The notes: generated from the letters alone by a model not told the origin. Positions 9,254 to 18,379 are shown, counted from the first letter of the stretch. The stretch is 59,655 nucleotides of DNA from CAZJDV01 sp964544865 (GCA_964544865.1 CAZJDV010000007.1:1-59655); one strand, 5' to 3'. Translations and numbers: made by a program.

Positions 9254-9940
9254 ATGGAGCTTTCGATAGACACATCCACCAGGTACGCCGCCGTGGCTCT
9301 TTCCAGTCAGGGCGAGGTGGTCAGGGAGATGTCGTGGCGCTCGGCGCAGAACCACTCGGTGGAGGTCGTGCCGGCCGCACAGCGGCTCCTGGAGCAGGCC
9401 GATTGCACGATGGAGGAGATCGACGCGATATTCGTGGCGAGGGGCCCGGGCGGCTTCAGCGCGCTCCGGGTCGGCCTCAGCGTGGGCAAGTCCCTCGCTA
9501 TGGCAAGGAACATACCCCTCGTTGCGGTAGGCACGCTGGAGCTCGAGGCCAGACCCTATCTTGGGCTTGGGCTCCCCGTGTGCGCGCTCATCGAAGCCGG
9601 CCGGTCTAGGGTCTACACGGCGATGTTCGGCGATCACGCAGGGCCGGACGCCATCTTCGGCGTCGAGACCCACGAAGAGCTGGTCTCATCGGCGCAGCGT
9701 CGGACACTGTTCTGCGGAGAGGGCGCGGTGGCGATAAGCGCCATGCTGCGGGAGCGCCTGGGCAGCCTGGCCGTAGTGGCCGGCATGCCCTCTCCCACCA
9801 GGAGACCGGCGGTCCTGGCAGGCATTGGTTACATGCGATTGCAGGCATCGGAGACCGACGATCCCGCGAGTTTGCAGCCGCTCTACATGCGCGGGGGACA
9901 GTTCCAGAACGCCCAGCGTAAAGCGAAGGAGGCTCGTTAA
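9254..9940 (+). CDS. tsaB: tRNA threonylcarbamoyladenosine biosynthesis protein TsaB
   Basis: A 228-residue inactive ASKHA-fold partner of TsaD. The N-terminus MELSIDTST and the block ARGPGGFSALRVGLSVGKSLAMA are diagnostic. The start at 9254 is chosen because it gives the family's normal N-terminus; an ATG at 9233 would add seven residues. It sits between tsaE and ndk in a probable operon (3-bp gap to ndk). The C-terminal region is shorter and more variable, as usual for the family. Confidence 0.92.
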   Translation: MELSIDTSTRYAAVALSSQGEVVREMSWRSAQNHSVEVVPAAQRLLEQADCTMEEIDAIFVARGPGGFSALRVGLSVGKSLAMARNIPLVAVGTLELEARPYLGLGLPVCALIEAGRSRVYTAMFGDHAGPDAIFGVETHEELVSSAQRRTLFCGEGAVAISAMLRERLGSLAVVAGMPSPTRRPAVLAGIGYMRLQASETDDPASLQPLYMRGGQFQNAQRKAKEAR

Positions 9941-9943
9941 AAG

Positions 9944-10396
9944 GTGCAGAGAACTCTAGTGTTGCTAAAACCGGATGCGGTCCAGCGCGGGCTCGCGGGA
10001 GAGCTGATCTCCCGAATCGAGCGCAGGGGGCTCAAGATCGTGGCGATGAAGCTGATCCGAGTCAACGAGGAGCTGGCGCAGCGGCACTACGCGGAGCACG
10101 TCGGCAAGCCCTTTTTCGAGGGCCTGGTCAAATTCATCACGTCGAGCCCGCTCGTGGCCTTGGTGGTGGAGGGTGAGGAGGCCATAGATGCGATGCGGGC
10201 GCTCATGGGGAACACGAGCCCCGTGGGTTCTGCGCCTGGCACCATGCGGGGAGACCTGGCCGTCTCCATTGGACTGAACCTGGTCCACGGCTCCGACTCG
10301 GTCGAGTCGGCCAGGCGCGAGGTCGCGCTGTTCTTCACCGAGGGAGAGATCCTGCCCTACAAACGTGACGTCGACCGATGGATTATTGAATCCTGA
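9944..10396 (+). CDS. ndk: nucleoside-diphosphate kinase
   Basis: A 150-residue enzyme that transfers the gamma-phosphate from ATP to NDPs through a phosphohistidine. The N-terminus TLVLLKPDAVQRG, the block HYAEHVGKPFF, NTSPVGSAPGTMRGD and the active-site NLVHGSDS (His at about 115) are all intact. Start is GTG, 3 bp after tsaB. Its last 14 bp overlap the convergent rsfS gene. Confidence 0.96.
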   Translation: MQRTLVLLKPDAVQRGLAGELISRIERRGLKIVAMKLIRVNEELAQRHYAEHVGKPFFEGLVKFITSSPLVALVVEGEEAIDAMRALMGNTSPVGSAPGTMRGDLAVSIGLNLVHGSDSVESARREVALFFTEGEILPYKRDVDRWIIES

Positions 10397-10745
10397 CGGA
10401 CTCGGGCGCTTCCGACCAGGCATCTTCGATGTTGTAGAACTCGCGGCTTTCCGGGCGGAACAGGTGGACGATCACGTCGCTGAAGTCGAGGAGCACCCAC
10501 CCGCTATGAGGGATCCCTTCCCTGTGATGCAGCGACGCCCCCAGCTGCTCGACCTCCGACTCGATTTCCTGGGAGAGAGAGTCCATCTGGCGGGGGGATT
10601 CCACGGTTACCACCACGAAAAAATCCGCGAAGCTGGCGACACCTCTCAGATCGAGCAATACGATGTCCGAGGCCAGCTTGTCGGAGGCCACGTTGACGGC
10701 GTGCCGGGCTGTTTCGAGTGACGCGGGTGCGGTCTTGGGTCCCAT
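10383..10745 (-). CDS. rsfS: ribosomal silencing factor RsfS
   Basis: A ~120-residue RsfS/Iojap protein that binds L14 on the large subunit and blocks subunit joining in starvation. Conserved parts are DIVLLDLRGVASFADFFVV, the HHREG segment and SGWVLLDFSDVIVHLF. The start at ATG 10745 (MGPKT) is chosen because a strong promoter at 10753-10782 would begin transcription about at that codon, so the longer 10772 start would not be in the transcript. Convergent with ndk and divergent from the creatininase-family gene. Confidence 0.9.
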   Translation of the reverse strand: MGPKTAPASLETARHAVNVASDKLASDIVLLDLRGVASFADFFVVVTVESPRQMDSLSQEIESEVEQLGASLHHREGIPHSGWVLLDFSDVIVHLFRPESREFYNIEDAWSEAPESVRIQ

Positions 10746-10752
10746 TGTCCGC

Positions 10753-10782
10753 ATTATAATTTGAGGCTCCAAGACCGGTCAA
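10753..10782 (-). promoter_or_regulatory. rsfS promoter, predicted leaderless transcript
   Basis: On the reverse strand TTGACC is followed after 18 bp by a consensus TATAAT. Transcription would start at about 10746, at or one base before the ATG at 10745, giving a leaderless or near-leaderless mRNA. Confidence 0.58.
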
Positions 10783-10884
10783 CTTTGGTAAGGTGGCGTT
10801 TCTGCAAAGAGCACGCCCACTATCACTCGGCTCCGAAAGGTCAATAGAGGGTGCGAATCGACGTAGCTACCAGGAGGAGACAAC

Positions 10885-11661
10885 GTGAAAAAGGACAATG
10901 AGGTCCGGTTGGAAAACCACACCCGGCGGGAGTTCAGGGAGGCGCTGGCGGACGGCCATTTCAGAGCGGCCATCATCGCCACCGGCAGCATCGAGCAGCA
11001 CATGGAGCACATGGAGTTTCCGCAGGACATCACATCGAGCACCTACGTCGCCGAGCGCGCGGCTGGGAACCTGTTCCCCGCCGTGGTCGTTTCCGTACCC
11101 ATGAACATCGGGATCTCCGAGCACCACATGGGCTTTCCAGGCACCATGACCGCCAGATCCGAAAGCTGGCTGGCCGTGCTCTTCGACGCCGTGGAGAGCC
11201 TGGTCCGGCACGGAATCAAGAGGGTCTTGATCCTAAACGGCCACGGCGGAAACGTCTCGCCCGTCCAGGGTGTCATCCATCAGTGGAGGCAACTGCTGAC
11301 GGCCAACTACGGCAATCCACTGTCGGAATCAGTCAAAGCGGGCGTCCGCACCCATTCCGACTACGTCAGCGCCCTGCTCGACAGGAACGACGCGGGAGTA
11401 GACCTGAGATTCAACAGCTACTGGGACCTGATTCCGGTCGAGTTCGCCCGCGAGGTGCTGGACGGCAGCGATTATCCGGGCCACGCGGGCGAGTTCGAAA
11501 CCTCGTTCTCCCTCTACGCCCAACCCGAAGTCGTGCGCCAGGAGGCCATAGCCCATAACGATGACGACTCCTCCTTCGCCACCGCCGAGAAAGGACGCCT
11601 GCTGGCGGACAAGGCCGTCGAGGGAGTCACTGAGTTGGTAAGGGAGTTGCTCTCCCGGTAG
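10885..11661 (+). CDS. creatininase family amidohydrolase
   Basis: A 258-residue metal-dependent amidohydrolase of the creatininase/MftE/ArfB family. Metal and catalytic blocks are ATGSIEQHMEHM, the NGHGGN motif and GHAGEFETS. The GTG start is supported by an excellent AGGAGGAG located 7 nt upstream. Members open cyclic amides such as creatinine or formamidopyrimidines; which applies here is not clear because neighbours do not point to a pathway. Single gene, divergent from rsfS. Confidence 0.88.
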   Translation: MKKDNEVRLENHTRREFREALADGHFRAAIIATGSIEQHMEHMEFPQDITSSTYVAERAAGNLFPAVVVSVPMNIGISEHHMGFPGTMTARSESWLAVLFDAVESLVRHGIKRVLILNGHGGNVSPVQGVIHQWRQLLTANYGNPLSESVKAGVRTHSDYVSALLDRNDAGVDLRFNSYWDLIPVEFAREVLDGSDYPGHAGEFETSFSLYAQPEVVRQEAIAHNDDDSSFATAEKGRLLADKAVEGVTELVRELLSR

Positions 11662-11750
11662 GCTGCGTCGATCTCATCTTCTTCGAGGCTCAGGTTGGGC
11701 ATGATGATGGTGTCAGGCCGGATTGCCGACAGGGGTCTTGGTACGGCCAC
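11654..11750 (-). other. possible cytochrome c C-terminal remnant
   Basis: On the reverse strand an open stretch encodes IRPDTIIMPNLSLEEDEIDA, which resembles the distal-Met end of class I cytochromes c (MPN.LSEEEID). No heme-binding CxxCH lies near it and the frame is short, so this is at best a fragment. It could be chance. Confidence 0.25.
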
Positions 11751-11803
11751 GCAGGTAGTCCTCTGAGCCGGGCCGGGGTGGTAAGCGCTCCCTCTGAGAT
11801 CCG

Positions 11804-13783
11804 TCAGGTCCGACTCAGCACTCTTCCTGCACTACGGTGACCGCAGTGCCGACCGCGATCACACCGGCGGCTGGCGGGCGCAGGTATTATGGGCAGGACG
11901 ACGTGGGACGGGCGCTCGCGGTCGAGGTACACCGTGTTGCGGGCCTTGACAGTATGAGTATGCCTGCCGAGCGGTTCGCCCGTGTTGGGGTTGACGTCGA
12001 ACTTCGGAAAGCTGCTGCCGGCGATGTCCACGCGGATTCGGTGGCCCGCCATGAACAGGTTGCTTGTCGGAGGGAGGGCGATGCGCACCCGGCACACCTC
12101 GCCGGTGTCCATCATCTCCTCACGCTCGTATCCGTTCCGGAAGCGCATGCGGATGATCGAGTCGGCCAGGTTCAGGTGATATCCCTCGAGGTAGTCCTCG
12201 CTCGGTGGATAGATATCCAGGAGCTTGGCCGTGAAATCGGTGTCAATTGCCGAGGACGAGACCCACAGAGTGACGTCGATGGCCCCCGTAACCTCCAGGT
12301 CCTCGATCAGCGGGTCTGACTGGAAGACCCGCACGTCGGGACGTGCCGACAGCATCGGGTAGGGCGGCCGGCAGCCGAAAATACCCGGCGCCTCCTTTTG
12401 GTGCGCGCCCCCCTCGATCATGACCGGCCGCATCCGCCGGCGCGGCGGCCACTGCGCCGGGTCGACGCCTTCCGGGACCTTCACGAGCTGCGAGAGGCCC
12501 GTGACGCTGGAGGCGATGGTAGGCACGGGCCGCTCGGGGTCGTGGACGTAATCTGCGGGCAGGTCGTCCACGCCGGGCGTTTCCGTCGAAAGTCCACCGT
12601 CCGATCTGAGGTAGTACGTGGTGAGGACCGTGCGCCCCAAGGGCCACTCGTTCTCGGAGCGCCACACTCCACCGTGGTTGAGGCGGCCCTCAGCGTTTCT
12701 TCCGCCGTCTCCGCCGCCCATGACGAAGATTCGGACGGGCGGATCGTCTTCGACTCCCGTATCCTCGTCCTTGAGCCATCTGTCGAACCAGCGGAGCCGG
12801 TGCCCGTTGTATACGGCGTTGCCATAGCCGGTCTCCGGACCGAAGTCCACGTCGCCGGAGTAGGTCGCGCCGCCCCTCATCGCGCCGTGGGTCCAGGGGC
12901 CCATCAGCAGGCGCTGGACGCTCTCGTTTTGTCCCGCCATCGCCGCGTATTGTCCCGTCATTGCCACGGCGAATGGGTCGTACCAGCCGCCGGAGAACAC
13001 TCCGGGCACGTCGGCCGCCTTCTCGAAATGGCGGCCCTGGTCGCAAATCTCCATGCCCCAGATGTCGTTGTACTCCCCGTCGTAGAAATAGTGGAATAGC
13101 ACGTTCTCCAGGTTCGACACCGCCCGCAGCGGCGTCTCGCCCAGCTCGAAAGGCATCGAGCGCAGGATGCCGTCTATGTTCTCCCAGCCCTCGATCACCT
13201 CGGCGCGGGCCGCGGGGTCGTCGCGAATCTCCTGGCTGTCGTAGGCGTGCAGGAACAGCGCTCCGAACATCTGGAGCGACATCGCGCCTCCCTCCCGCGA
13301 CTGGTGGGCGAAGATGTTCGTGGGCGCCACGTCAACCCAGATGGCCGTCAGATGTGGCGGCCTGGTCAGCGACGCCGCCGTCTGGACGATTCCCCCGTGA
13401 GAGCTGCCCACCATGCCCACGCGGCCGCTGGACCACGACTGCTCCGCAATCCACTCTATGGTGTCGTGGCCGTCCTCCCCTTCATGGACGTTGGCGGTAT
13501 GGTGGTACTGTCCAAGGCCCTCCGACGCGTAGCGGCCCCGTAGGTCCTGAAGCGCCACCGCGTACCCCCGCTTGGTGAAGAAGTTGGCGACGGGATCGAC
13601 CCAGAGCTCCCGCCAATTCTTGTCATAGGACGTGCGGCCCAGGATGGTGGGCAGCCGTCCCTGGACACGCTCGCCGTCTTTCGCCGGCCAATATACGTCG
13701 GTGGCAAGCCGGACGCCGTCCCGCATTGGGATCATAATATCCTTGGCGACGACTATGCCGAATTCGGCTTGGGATGCGGTCAC
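11804..13783 (-). CDS. CocE/NonD family serine hydrolase
   Basis: A 659-residue hydrolase of the X-Pro dipeptidyl-peptidase S15 / cocaine-esterase family. The N-terminus RDGVRLATDVYWP leads into an alpha/beta-hydrolase core with LQDLRGRYASEG, the nucleophile MVGSSHGG, an acid in SGGWYDPF and the histidine GPWTHG. The C-terminal jelly-roll (EVTGAIDVTLWVSSSAIDTDF, then AGHRIRVDIAGSSFPKFDVNPNTGE) is complete. The last ~20 residues are Arg-rich and unlike the family's usual end after HVVLPIIP, perhaps a small 3' frame change. Start is GTG with a GCGGAGG site. It probably cleaves esters or acyl-amino-acid bonds; the substrate is unknown. Confidence 0.88.
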   Translation of the reverse strand: MTASQAEFGIVVAKDIMIPMRDGVRLATDVYWPAKDGERVQGRLPTILGRTSYDKNWRELWVDPVANFFTKRGYAVALQDLRGRYASEGLGQYHHTANVHEGEDGHDTIEWIAEQSWSSGRVGMVGSSHGGIVQTAASLTRPPHLTAIWVDVAPTNIFAHQSREGGAMSLQMFGALFLHAYDSQEIRDDPAARAEVIEGWENIDGILRSMPFELGETPLRAVSNLENVLFHYFYDGEYNDIWGMEICDQGRHFEKAADVPGVFSGGWYDPFAVAMTGQYAAMAGQNESVQRLLMGPWTHGAMRGGATYSGDVDFGPETGYGNAVYNGHRLRWFDRWLKDEDTGVEDDPPVRIFVMGGGDGGRNAEGRLNHGGVWRSENEWPLGRTVLTTYYLRSDGGLSTETPGVDDLPADYVHDPERPVPTIASSVTGLSQLVKVPEGVDPAQWPPRRRMRPVMIEGGAHQKEAPGIFGCRPPYPMLSARPDVRVFQSDPLIEDLEVTGAIDVTLWVSSSAIDTDFTAKLLDIYPPSEDYLEGYHLNLADSIIRMRFRNGYEREEMMDTGEVCRVRIALPPTSNLFMAGHRIRVDIAGSSFPKFDVNPNTGEPLGRHTHTVKARNTVYLDRERPSHVVLPIIPAPASRRCDRGRHCGHRSAGRVLSRT

Positions 13784-13813
13784 TACGCAGCCTCCGCGGT
13801 GTACGCTGATGGG

Positions 13814-13842
13814 ATTATATTGCTGGCGATATATGGGGTCAA
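13814..13842 (-). promoter_or_regulatory. promoter for the CocE-type hydrolase
   Basis: Reverse strand TTGACC, 17 bp, TATAAT. Predicted start near 13807, about 24 nt upstream of the GTG at 13783 with the GCGGAGG site in between. Confidence 0.6.
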
Positions 13843-14000
13843 GGCGGACCGTCTTTCATTGGCGATCCTTAACCCGGCTGCACGGCTCGGACCTGGACCC
13901 GCACTGTGCTACCCTTGGCAAATCTATTTTCCGTTCACCGATTCGGCGTCGCTCGGTCGGAGAGCTAGCTATCGAGAACAGTACCGCCAGGAGACAAGGC

Positions 14001-15054
14001 ATGGCTGAGAGCCGCTGGACCGACCGCCGTTGCACTTCTCTCGACGTTCCCGCAGGGGTGCTGGGGAATTTCATCGAGTTGGCCGACGGCAGCTTGATGA
14101 CCATCGTCGATAACAAGATGACATACCGCGATGCGCTGAAAAGCACTCGCACCAGTACGGATGACGGGGCGACTTGATCTGATATTCGGCCGGTCTATTC
14201 GGGTCCGGGGCCGGGGGGCCCATCCGCCGGGGTGCGCGGACACGGCGGAACGTCATCGTGCTGGTGTACGTGGACCACGGCACGTTCAAGTGGGGATGGG
14301 ACGACGACGCCGGAGAACCGGCCGCGAACGTCCGTGCGGACGTCTGGGCCATGAGGAGTCTGGACGACGGCAAGACCTGGACCAGCCGCCAGAGGATCTT
14401 CGAGGGGTACTGCGGCGCCCTTATCAACATCATCGAGACGCGGAGCGGCGATATCGTCGTCCCTGTGCCGATGCTGATGTACGGCCCTGGTCGCACGAGA
14501 CATGCACATATGTCTCGTGCGACCAGGGAGAGACATGGGAGCGTAGCAACATCATCGACCGTGGCGGCCACGGCCACCACGGCGGGGCCGACGAGGGTAC
14601 GGTCGTCGAGCTGAGCGACGGCAGGCAGTTGATGTTGCTCCGCACCAACTGGGACCGGTTCTGGGAGGCTTATTCCACGGACGAGGGCCGGTCATGGCGC
14701 ACAGTCAGGCCCAGCGACATCGAGGCGAGCACGGCCCCCGGATGCCTCCTCCGATTGGCGTCCGGGCGCATCATGCTGCTGTACAACCAGCTCTACCCCA
14801 GGGGGAAGAACACCTACTTCCGCAGCGCCGGACAGGCCTCGGAAACACCTGCAAGCAGGCATCGCCAGAAGCTGTCCGTCACCTTCTCCGAGGACGACGG
14901 CCAGACCTAGAGCAGTCCCGAGGTCCTGGCGCGAGACCCCGCCGGCGTCTCGTACCCGAGGGTGTTCGAGCGGCGTCCCGGCGAGATATGGGTCACGACG
15001 GGCTTCCAGGGCGAACTGCAGCTCGGCGTCCGGGAGCAACAGTTCGCAGGCTGA
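14001..15054 (+). pseudogene. BNR/Asp-box sialidase-like protein, copy A, decayed
   Basis: Joining frames gives a ~350-residue beta-propeller of the BNR-repeat/exo-sialidase type. Asp-boxes (S-x-D-x-G-x-T-W) are seen as SLDDGKTW, SCDQGETW, STDEGRSW and, with the Trp replaced by a stop, STDDGAT-TGA (14175-14177) and SEDDGQT-TAG (14908-14910). The frame also shifts between 14180 and 14258 and again at the palindrome 14485-14528. The remainder after the TAG reads SPEVLARDPAGVSYPRVFERR to a TGA at 15054. Start ATG at 14001 follows a CAGGAG. A paralogue, copy B, lies 62 bp downstream. No signal peptide is evident. This is very likely non-functional unless the sequence is wrong. Confidence 0.8.
14485..14528. 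repeat. perfect 19-bp-arm quasi-palindrome inside copy A
   Basis: Left arm 14485-14503 (CCCTGGTCGCACGAGACAT), loop GCACAT, right arm 14510-14528, with all 19 pairs perfect. The right arm fits the ancestral coding sequence (VSxDQG, as ASRDQGKTW in copy B), whereas the left arm replaces the expected GRHGxA region and shifts the frame. Confidence 0.9.
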
Positions 15055-15116
15055 CGGCCGACCCTTTGCGCGGCCAGACATTTGCGGGTACAACGCCACT
15101 TTGAAGGAACCTCGTC

Positions 15117-16152
15117 ATGCCGACCGCCGGTATCTGGAGCGACCCTCGTTGCACCGAGCTCGATATTCCCGCAGATATAGCGGGACCCTTCGTCGAGCTC
15201 GGCGACTTTGAGATTGCTGACTGTCGTCGAAAACAGCACGCGGACCAGCGAGGATGGCGGCGAGAGCTGGGGAGAGCCGCGCATGATCTACACCGGGCCG
15301 AAGCCGGGGGGTGCCGGGGCCCGGACTCGCCACGCGCACCTTCCTGCGGACCAGGGAGGGCGTCATCGTCCTAGTATACGTCGACCGGAACACGTTCAAG
15401 CGGGGATGGGACGACGCCCGTGGTGAGCCTGAGGACGACGTGCGCGCCGACGTCTGGTCGGTCAGAAGTCTGGACGACGGGGAGACCTGGGTGAACCGGC
15501 ACAGAATCATGGAGGGCTACTGCGGGGCCCTCATCAACATGATCGAAACGCAGCGAGGCCCCATCGTGGTACCGGTCCAGATGCTTCTTCACGACCCGGG
15601 GCGCCACGGGCAGGCCACATTCGCGTCCCGTGACCAGGGCAAGACGTGGGAGCGCAGCAACATCACCGACTTGGGCGGACGCGGGCACCACGAAGGCGCC
15701 TTCGTGGCCACGATTTCCGAGTTGGGAGACCGCAGCCTCTGGATGCTCGTTCGCACCAACTGGGACCGTTTCTGGGAGGCGTTCTCAGTGGACGAAGGCC
15801 TATCGTGGCGGGTCTATAACCCCAGCGAGATCAACGCCAGCAGCTCTCCGGGCTATCTTCTGCGCCTGTCTGCGGCCGGCTGGCGCTCGTGTGGAACCGC
15901 CTCTACCCCGAGAGACAAGAGAGCGCTCCAAGGCGCAGCGGGCAACTGTCAGGGGTGCGAGCAAGCTGGCAGCGAGAGGAACGCTCCCTCGCGCTGTCGG
16001 ACGACGACGGCAAGACGTGGATCACGGCTGCCGTAATCGCCCGTGGCGAACGCCTGGCGTACCCATACGTGTTCGAGCGTCGTGCGGGAGAAATCTGGGT
16101 ATTTGCCGGCGGCCTTCGCCTCACCCTCCATGAGGAGACCTTCGTTCCTTAG
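15117..16152 (+). pseudogene. BNR/Asp-box sialidase-like protein, copy B, frameshifted
   Basis: A tandem paralogue of copy A. It begins MPTAGIWSDPRCTELDIP, parallel to WTDRRCTSLDVP in copy A. Four frame segments are needed: 15117-~15205, ~15208-15310, ~15311-15880 and ~15889-16152. Asp-boxes are SEDGGESW, SLDDGETW, SRDQGKTW, SVDEGLSW and SDDDGKTW, and the long shared block VRTNWDRFWEAFSVDEGLSW matches copy A. No in-frame nonsense codon is evident, only indels, two of them in G/C-rich runs. It probably encoded a six-bladed propeller hydrolase or lectin acting on glycans; function is inferred from fold only. Confidence 0.8.
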
Positions 16153-16178
16153 CCGGCACGACCAGACCCGCCACACCT

Positions 16179-17195
16179 CTACCGCCCGACCAGCCTGATC
16201 CGCGGGTCGACGATCGCCAGCATGATGTCTGATAGCAGCGTGCCAATCACCGTCAGCACCCCCATCATGAGGATGATGACTCCGGCGGTGTACACGTCCT
16301 GGATCTGAATCGCGAAAAGCAGCACCGGTCCCAGCGTCGGCAGGCTCAGGACCACCGACACGATGATGCTGCCGCTGACGAGCGAGGGCAGGAGATAACC
16401 GACGGTGCTGATCAAAGGATTAACCGCCACCCTGACCGGATATTTGAGGATGGTCCTGAATGATCCCAGGCCCTTTGCCCTGGCGGTGACGACGTACGGC
16501 TTTTCCAGCTCGTCCAGCAGGTTGTTGCGCATGATCCAGATCAGGCTGGCGGTCCCAGAGGTCCCGAGGACGATCGCCGGCAGCCATAGATGGGCGATCA
16601 GGTCTCGAATCTTGGCCACGTCCCACGGTTCGTTGGTCATGTCCGCCGAGAGGAGGCCGCCCACGCTCTGGTCGAAATAGGCGAAGGCCAAATACATCAG
16701 CACCAGACCGAGCAGGAAGTCGGGAATGGCCAGGCCGCTGAAGCCCAGGAAGGTGAAGACATAGTCGCCGACCGAGTGCTGGCGGACGGCCGAGTAGATT
16801 CCGACCGGCACGGCAAACGTCCAGGTTACGAGCACCGTGAAGCCAGTCAGAGCCACCGTCATGAAGATACGATCTGAGATAACGTCCTTTATGGGTCTCG
16901 CTCTGATATCCTCGCCAGCGACGAACGATACGCCCATGTCGCCCTGTGCAAGGTGCCACATCCACTTGAAATACCGGATGGTCATCGGCTCATACACCCC
17001 GAAGTACCTCTGCATGGCCTCTTTCGTCGATTCATCCAGAATACAGGAATCGCCGAGGTTGCCGCATGCGGTCTGCTCCAGATACTTTTCGACGATGTCG
17101 CCGGGCGGGAGCTGTATGATGAAAAACGTGAAAACCGAAATCACCAGCACCGTGAGAACACCAAGGAGCAGACGTCTCGCTATGTACAGAAGCAT
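16179..17195 (-). CDS. peptide/nickel-type ABC transporter permease (DppB/OppB family), orphan
   Basis: A 338-residue inner-membrane permease with an N-terminal helix (YIARRLLLGVLTVLVISVFT), a periplasmic loop carrying QLPPGD and two Cys, then five further helices. The EAA loop is recognisable (NLLDELEKPYVVTARAKGLG). It starts with the usual MLLYIARR and ends DPRIRLVGR. DppC, ATPase and binding-protein genes are absent on either side, so it is either an orphan or the remainder of an operon rearranged away. The loop contains EQTACGNLGDSC, an insertion shared in position but not sequence with the related permease at 59401. Confidence 0.88.
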   Translation of the reverse strand: MLLYIARRLLLGVLTVLVISVFTFFIIQLPPGDIVEKYLEQTACGNLGDSCILDESTKEAMQRYFGVYEPMTIRYFKWMWHLAQGDMGVSFVAGEDIRARPIKDVISDRIFMTVALTGFTVLVTWTFAVPVGIYSAVRQHSVGDYVFTFLGFSGLAIPDFLLGLVLMYLAFAYFDQSVGGLLSADMTNEPWDVAKIRDLIAHLWLPAIVLGTSGTASLIWIMRNNLLDELEKPYVVTARAKGLGSFRTILKYPVRVAVNPLISTVGYLLPSLVSGSIIVSVVLSLPTLGPVLLFAIQIQDVYTAGVIILMMGVLTVIGTLLSDIMLAIVDPRIRLVGR

Positions 17196-17260
17196 AGTTT
17201 CACATCCTAGTAGGCGATATTCAGACAGCTACGCCGATTGCCGGAGGCCCTATTTGGGCG

Positions 17261-17289
17261 AGTGTAGCCGTAACGTGGCTCGCTGTCAA
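17261..17289 (-). promoter_or_regulatory. promoter for the orphan permease
   Basis: Reverse strand TTGACA, 17 bp, TACACT. Predicted start near 17254, giving a ~58-nt leader before the ATG at 17195. Confidence 0.58.
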
Positions 17290-17322
17290 TTGTGAGCCGC
17301 CCCCCGGCCGGCGATTTGGAAT

Positions 17323-18285
17323 CTACTCGAGCCTGGACAGCTTCTGGAAGCTGCGCACACCGTCGGCGGGCAAGCCCAGATTGTTCAGGTTCGTCCAAGC
17401 GACCTCGCCCAAATAGATGTCGCCCCTGGAGTCCACGCAGAGCCCGTGGGGCGCCACGAACTGGCCGGTTTCCAGACCGAATCCCTGGTCACCTACCCGC
17501 GCAAGCCGCTCGCCGCCGGTGTCGTATACGCTTATGCGCGGGCCGATGTTCGGCAGCTCCTTGTTGACGCTCATGCCCCAGCCGAGCTCGCCGACGTACA
17601 CGTGCTGGTCCTCCGAGATGAATAACGCGCAGGGCCGGTGCATGTTGACCCACTGGGTCTCGAACTTGCCTCTGGAGTCAAATATCTGGACCCGGTGGTT
17701 CTCTCTGTCGGCGACGTACACGTACCCGCTCTTATCGGTAGCGATGTTGTGAGGCAGGTTGAACTCTCCCGGGTCGGTCCCCGGCGACCCCCATGAAAAC
17801 AGCAGCTTGCCGTCGGGCGAGTACTTGTGGATCCTGGAGTTCCCGTAGCCGTCGGAGATGTAGAGGTCGCCGGTCCTGGGGTCCAGGGCGACGTGGGTGC
17901 ATCGGTTGAACGGCGCACCGCTCTGGTATGGCGCGCCCTCGCCCGGCACGCCGATTGTCATCAGCACCTTTCCGTCGAGGGTGCATTGGCGCACCGTGTG
18001 GTCCTGGTCGTCGGTGCAGTAGAGCGTCTCGTCGGGTCCGAGTGTCAGGCCGTGGGCCCGCACGAAAACGTCCTCGCCCCACGAGTTAAGGAAGTTCCCC
18101 TTCCTGTCGAACACGATCATGGGATGGTCGCCTCGGTTGAACACGTACACCCGGTCCTTGGAATCGACCGCCACAGCCGCCGCGTCCGTCCATGAGTAAC
18201 CCGGCGGAAGCTTCTCCCACCCGACCTCTACCTCGTAACTGAATCGGCCGCCGCCGAGCTTGACCGCACAGGCCATCGCGCCCAC
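17323..18285 (-). CDS. NHL-repeat six-bladed beta-propeller protein
   Basis: A 320-residue protein built of NHL repeats. Repeating units include AAAVAVDSKDRVYVFNRGDH, AHGLTLGPDETLYCTDDQDH, THVALDPRTGDLYISDGYGN, PHNIATDKSGYVYVADRENH and PHGLCVDSRGDIYLGEVAWT, each followed by a (R/T)VxxF-type strand. This is the architecture of the peptidylglycine alpha-hydroxylating/amidating lyase-like propellers common in Chloroflexota. There is no clear signal peptide. A GGGAGG lies 7 nt before the ATG at 18285. Role unknown; such proteins bind ligands or act as lyases or lactonases. Confidence 0.85.
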   Translation of the reverse strand: MGAMACAVKLGGGRFSYEVEVGWEKLPPGYSWTDAAAVAVDSKDRVYVFNRGDHPMIVFDRKGNFLNSWGEDVFVRAHGLTLGPDETLYCTDDQDHTVRQCTLDGKVLMTIGVPGEGAPYQSGAPFNRCTHVALDPRTGDLYISDGYGNSRIHKYSPDGKLLFSWGSPGTDPGEFNLPHNIATDKSGYVYVADRENHRVQIFDSRGKFETQWVNMHRPCALFISEDQHVYVGELGWGMSVNKELPNIGPRISVYDTGGERLARVGDQGFGLETGQFVAPHGLCVDSRGDIYLGEVAWTNLNNLGLPADGVRSFQKLSRLE

Positions 18286-18313
18286 CTCCCGTTATTCCGC
18301 TCCGAACGACAGC

Positions 18314-18342
18314 ATACTAACGACGCTGTGCCGCCATGTCAA
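18314..18342 (-). promoter_or_regulatory. promoter for the NHL-repeat gene
   Basis: Reverse strand consensus TTGACA, 17 bp, TAGTAT. Predicted start near 18307, ~22 nt before the ATG with the GGGAGG site between. Confidence 0.6.
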
Positions 18343-18379
18343 CGTGGCGCCCCGCTTCCTTTCCTATCGATGCCGACCG

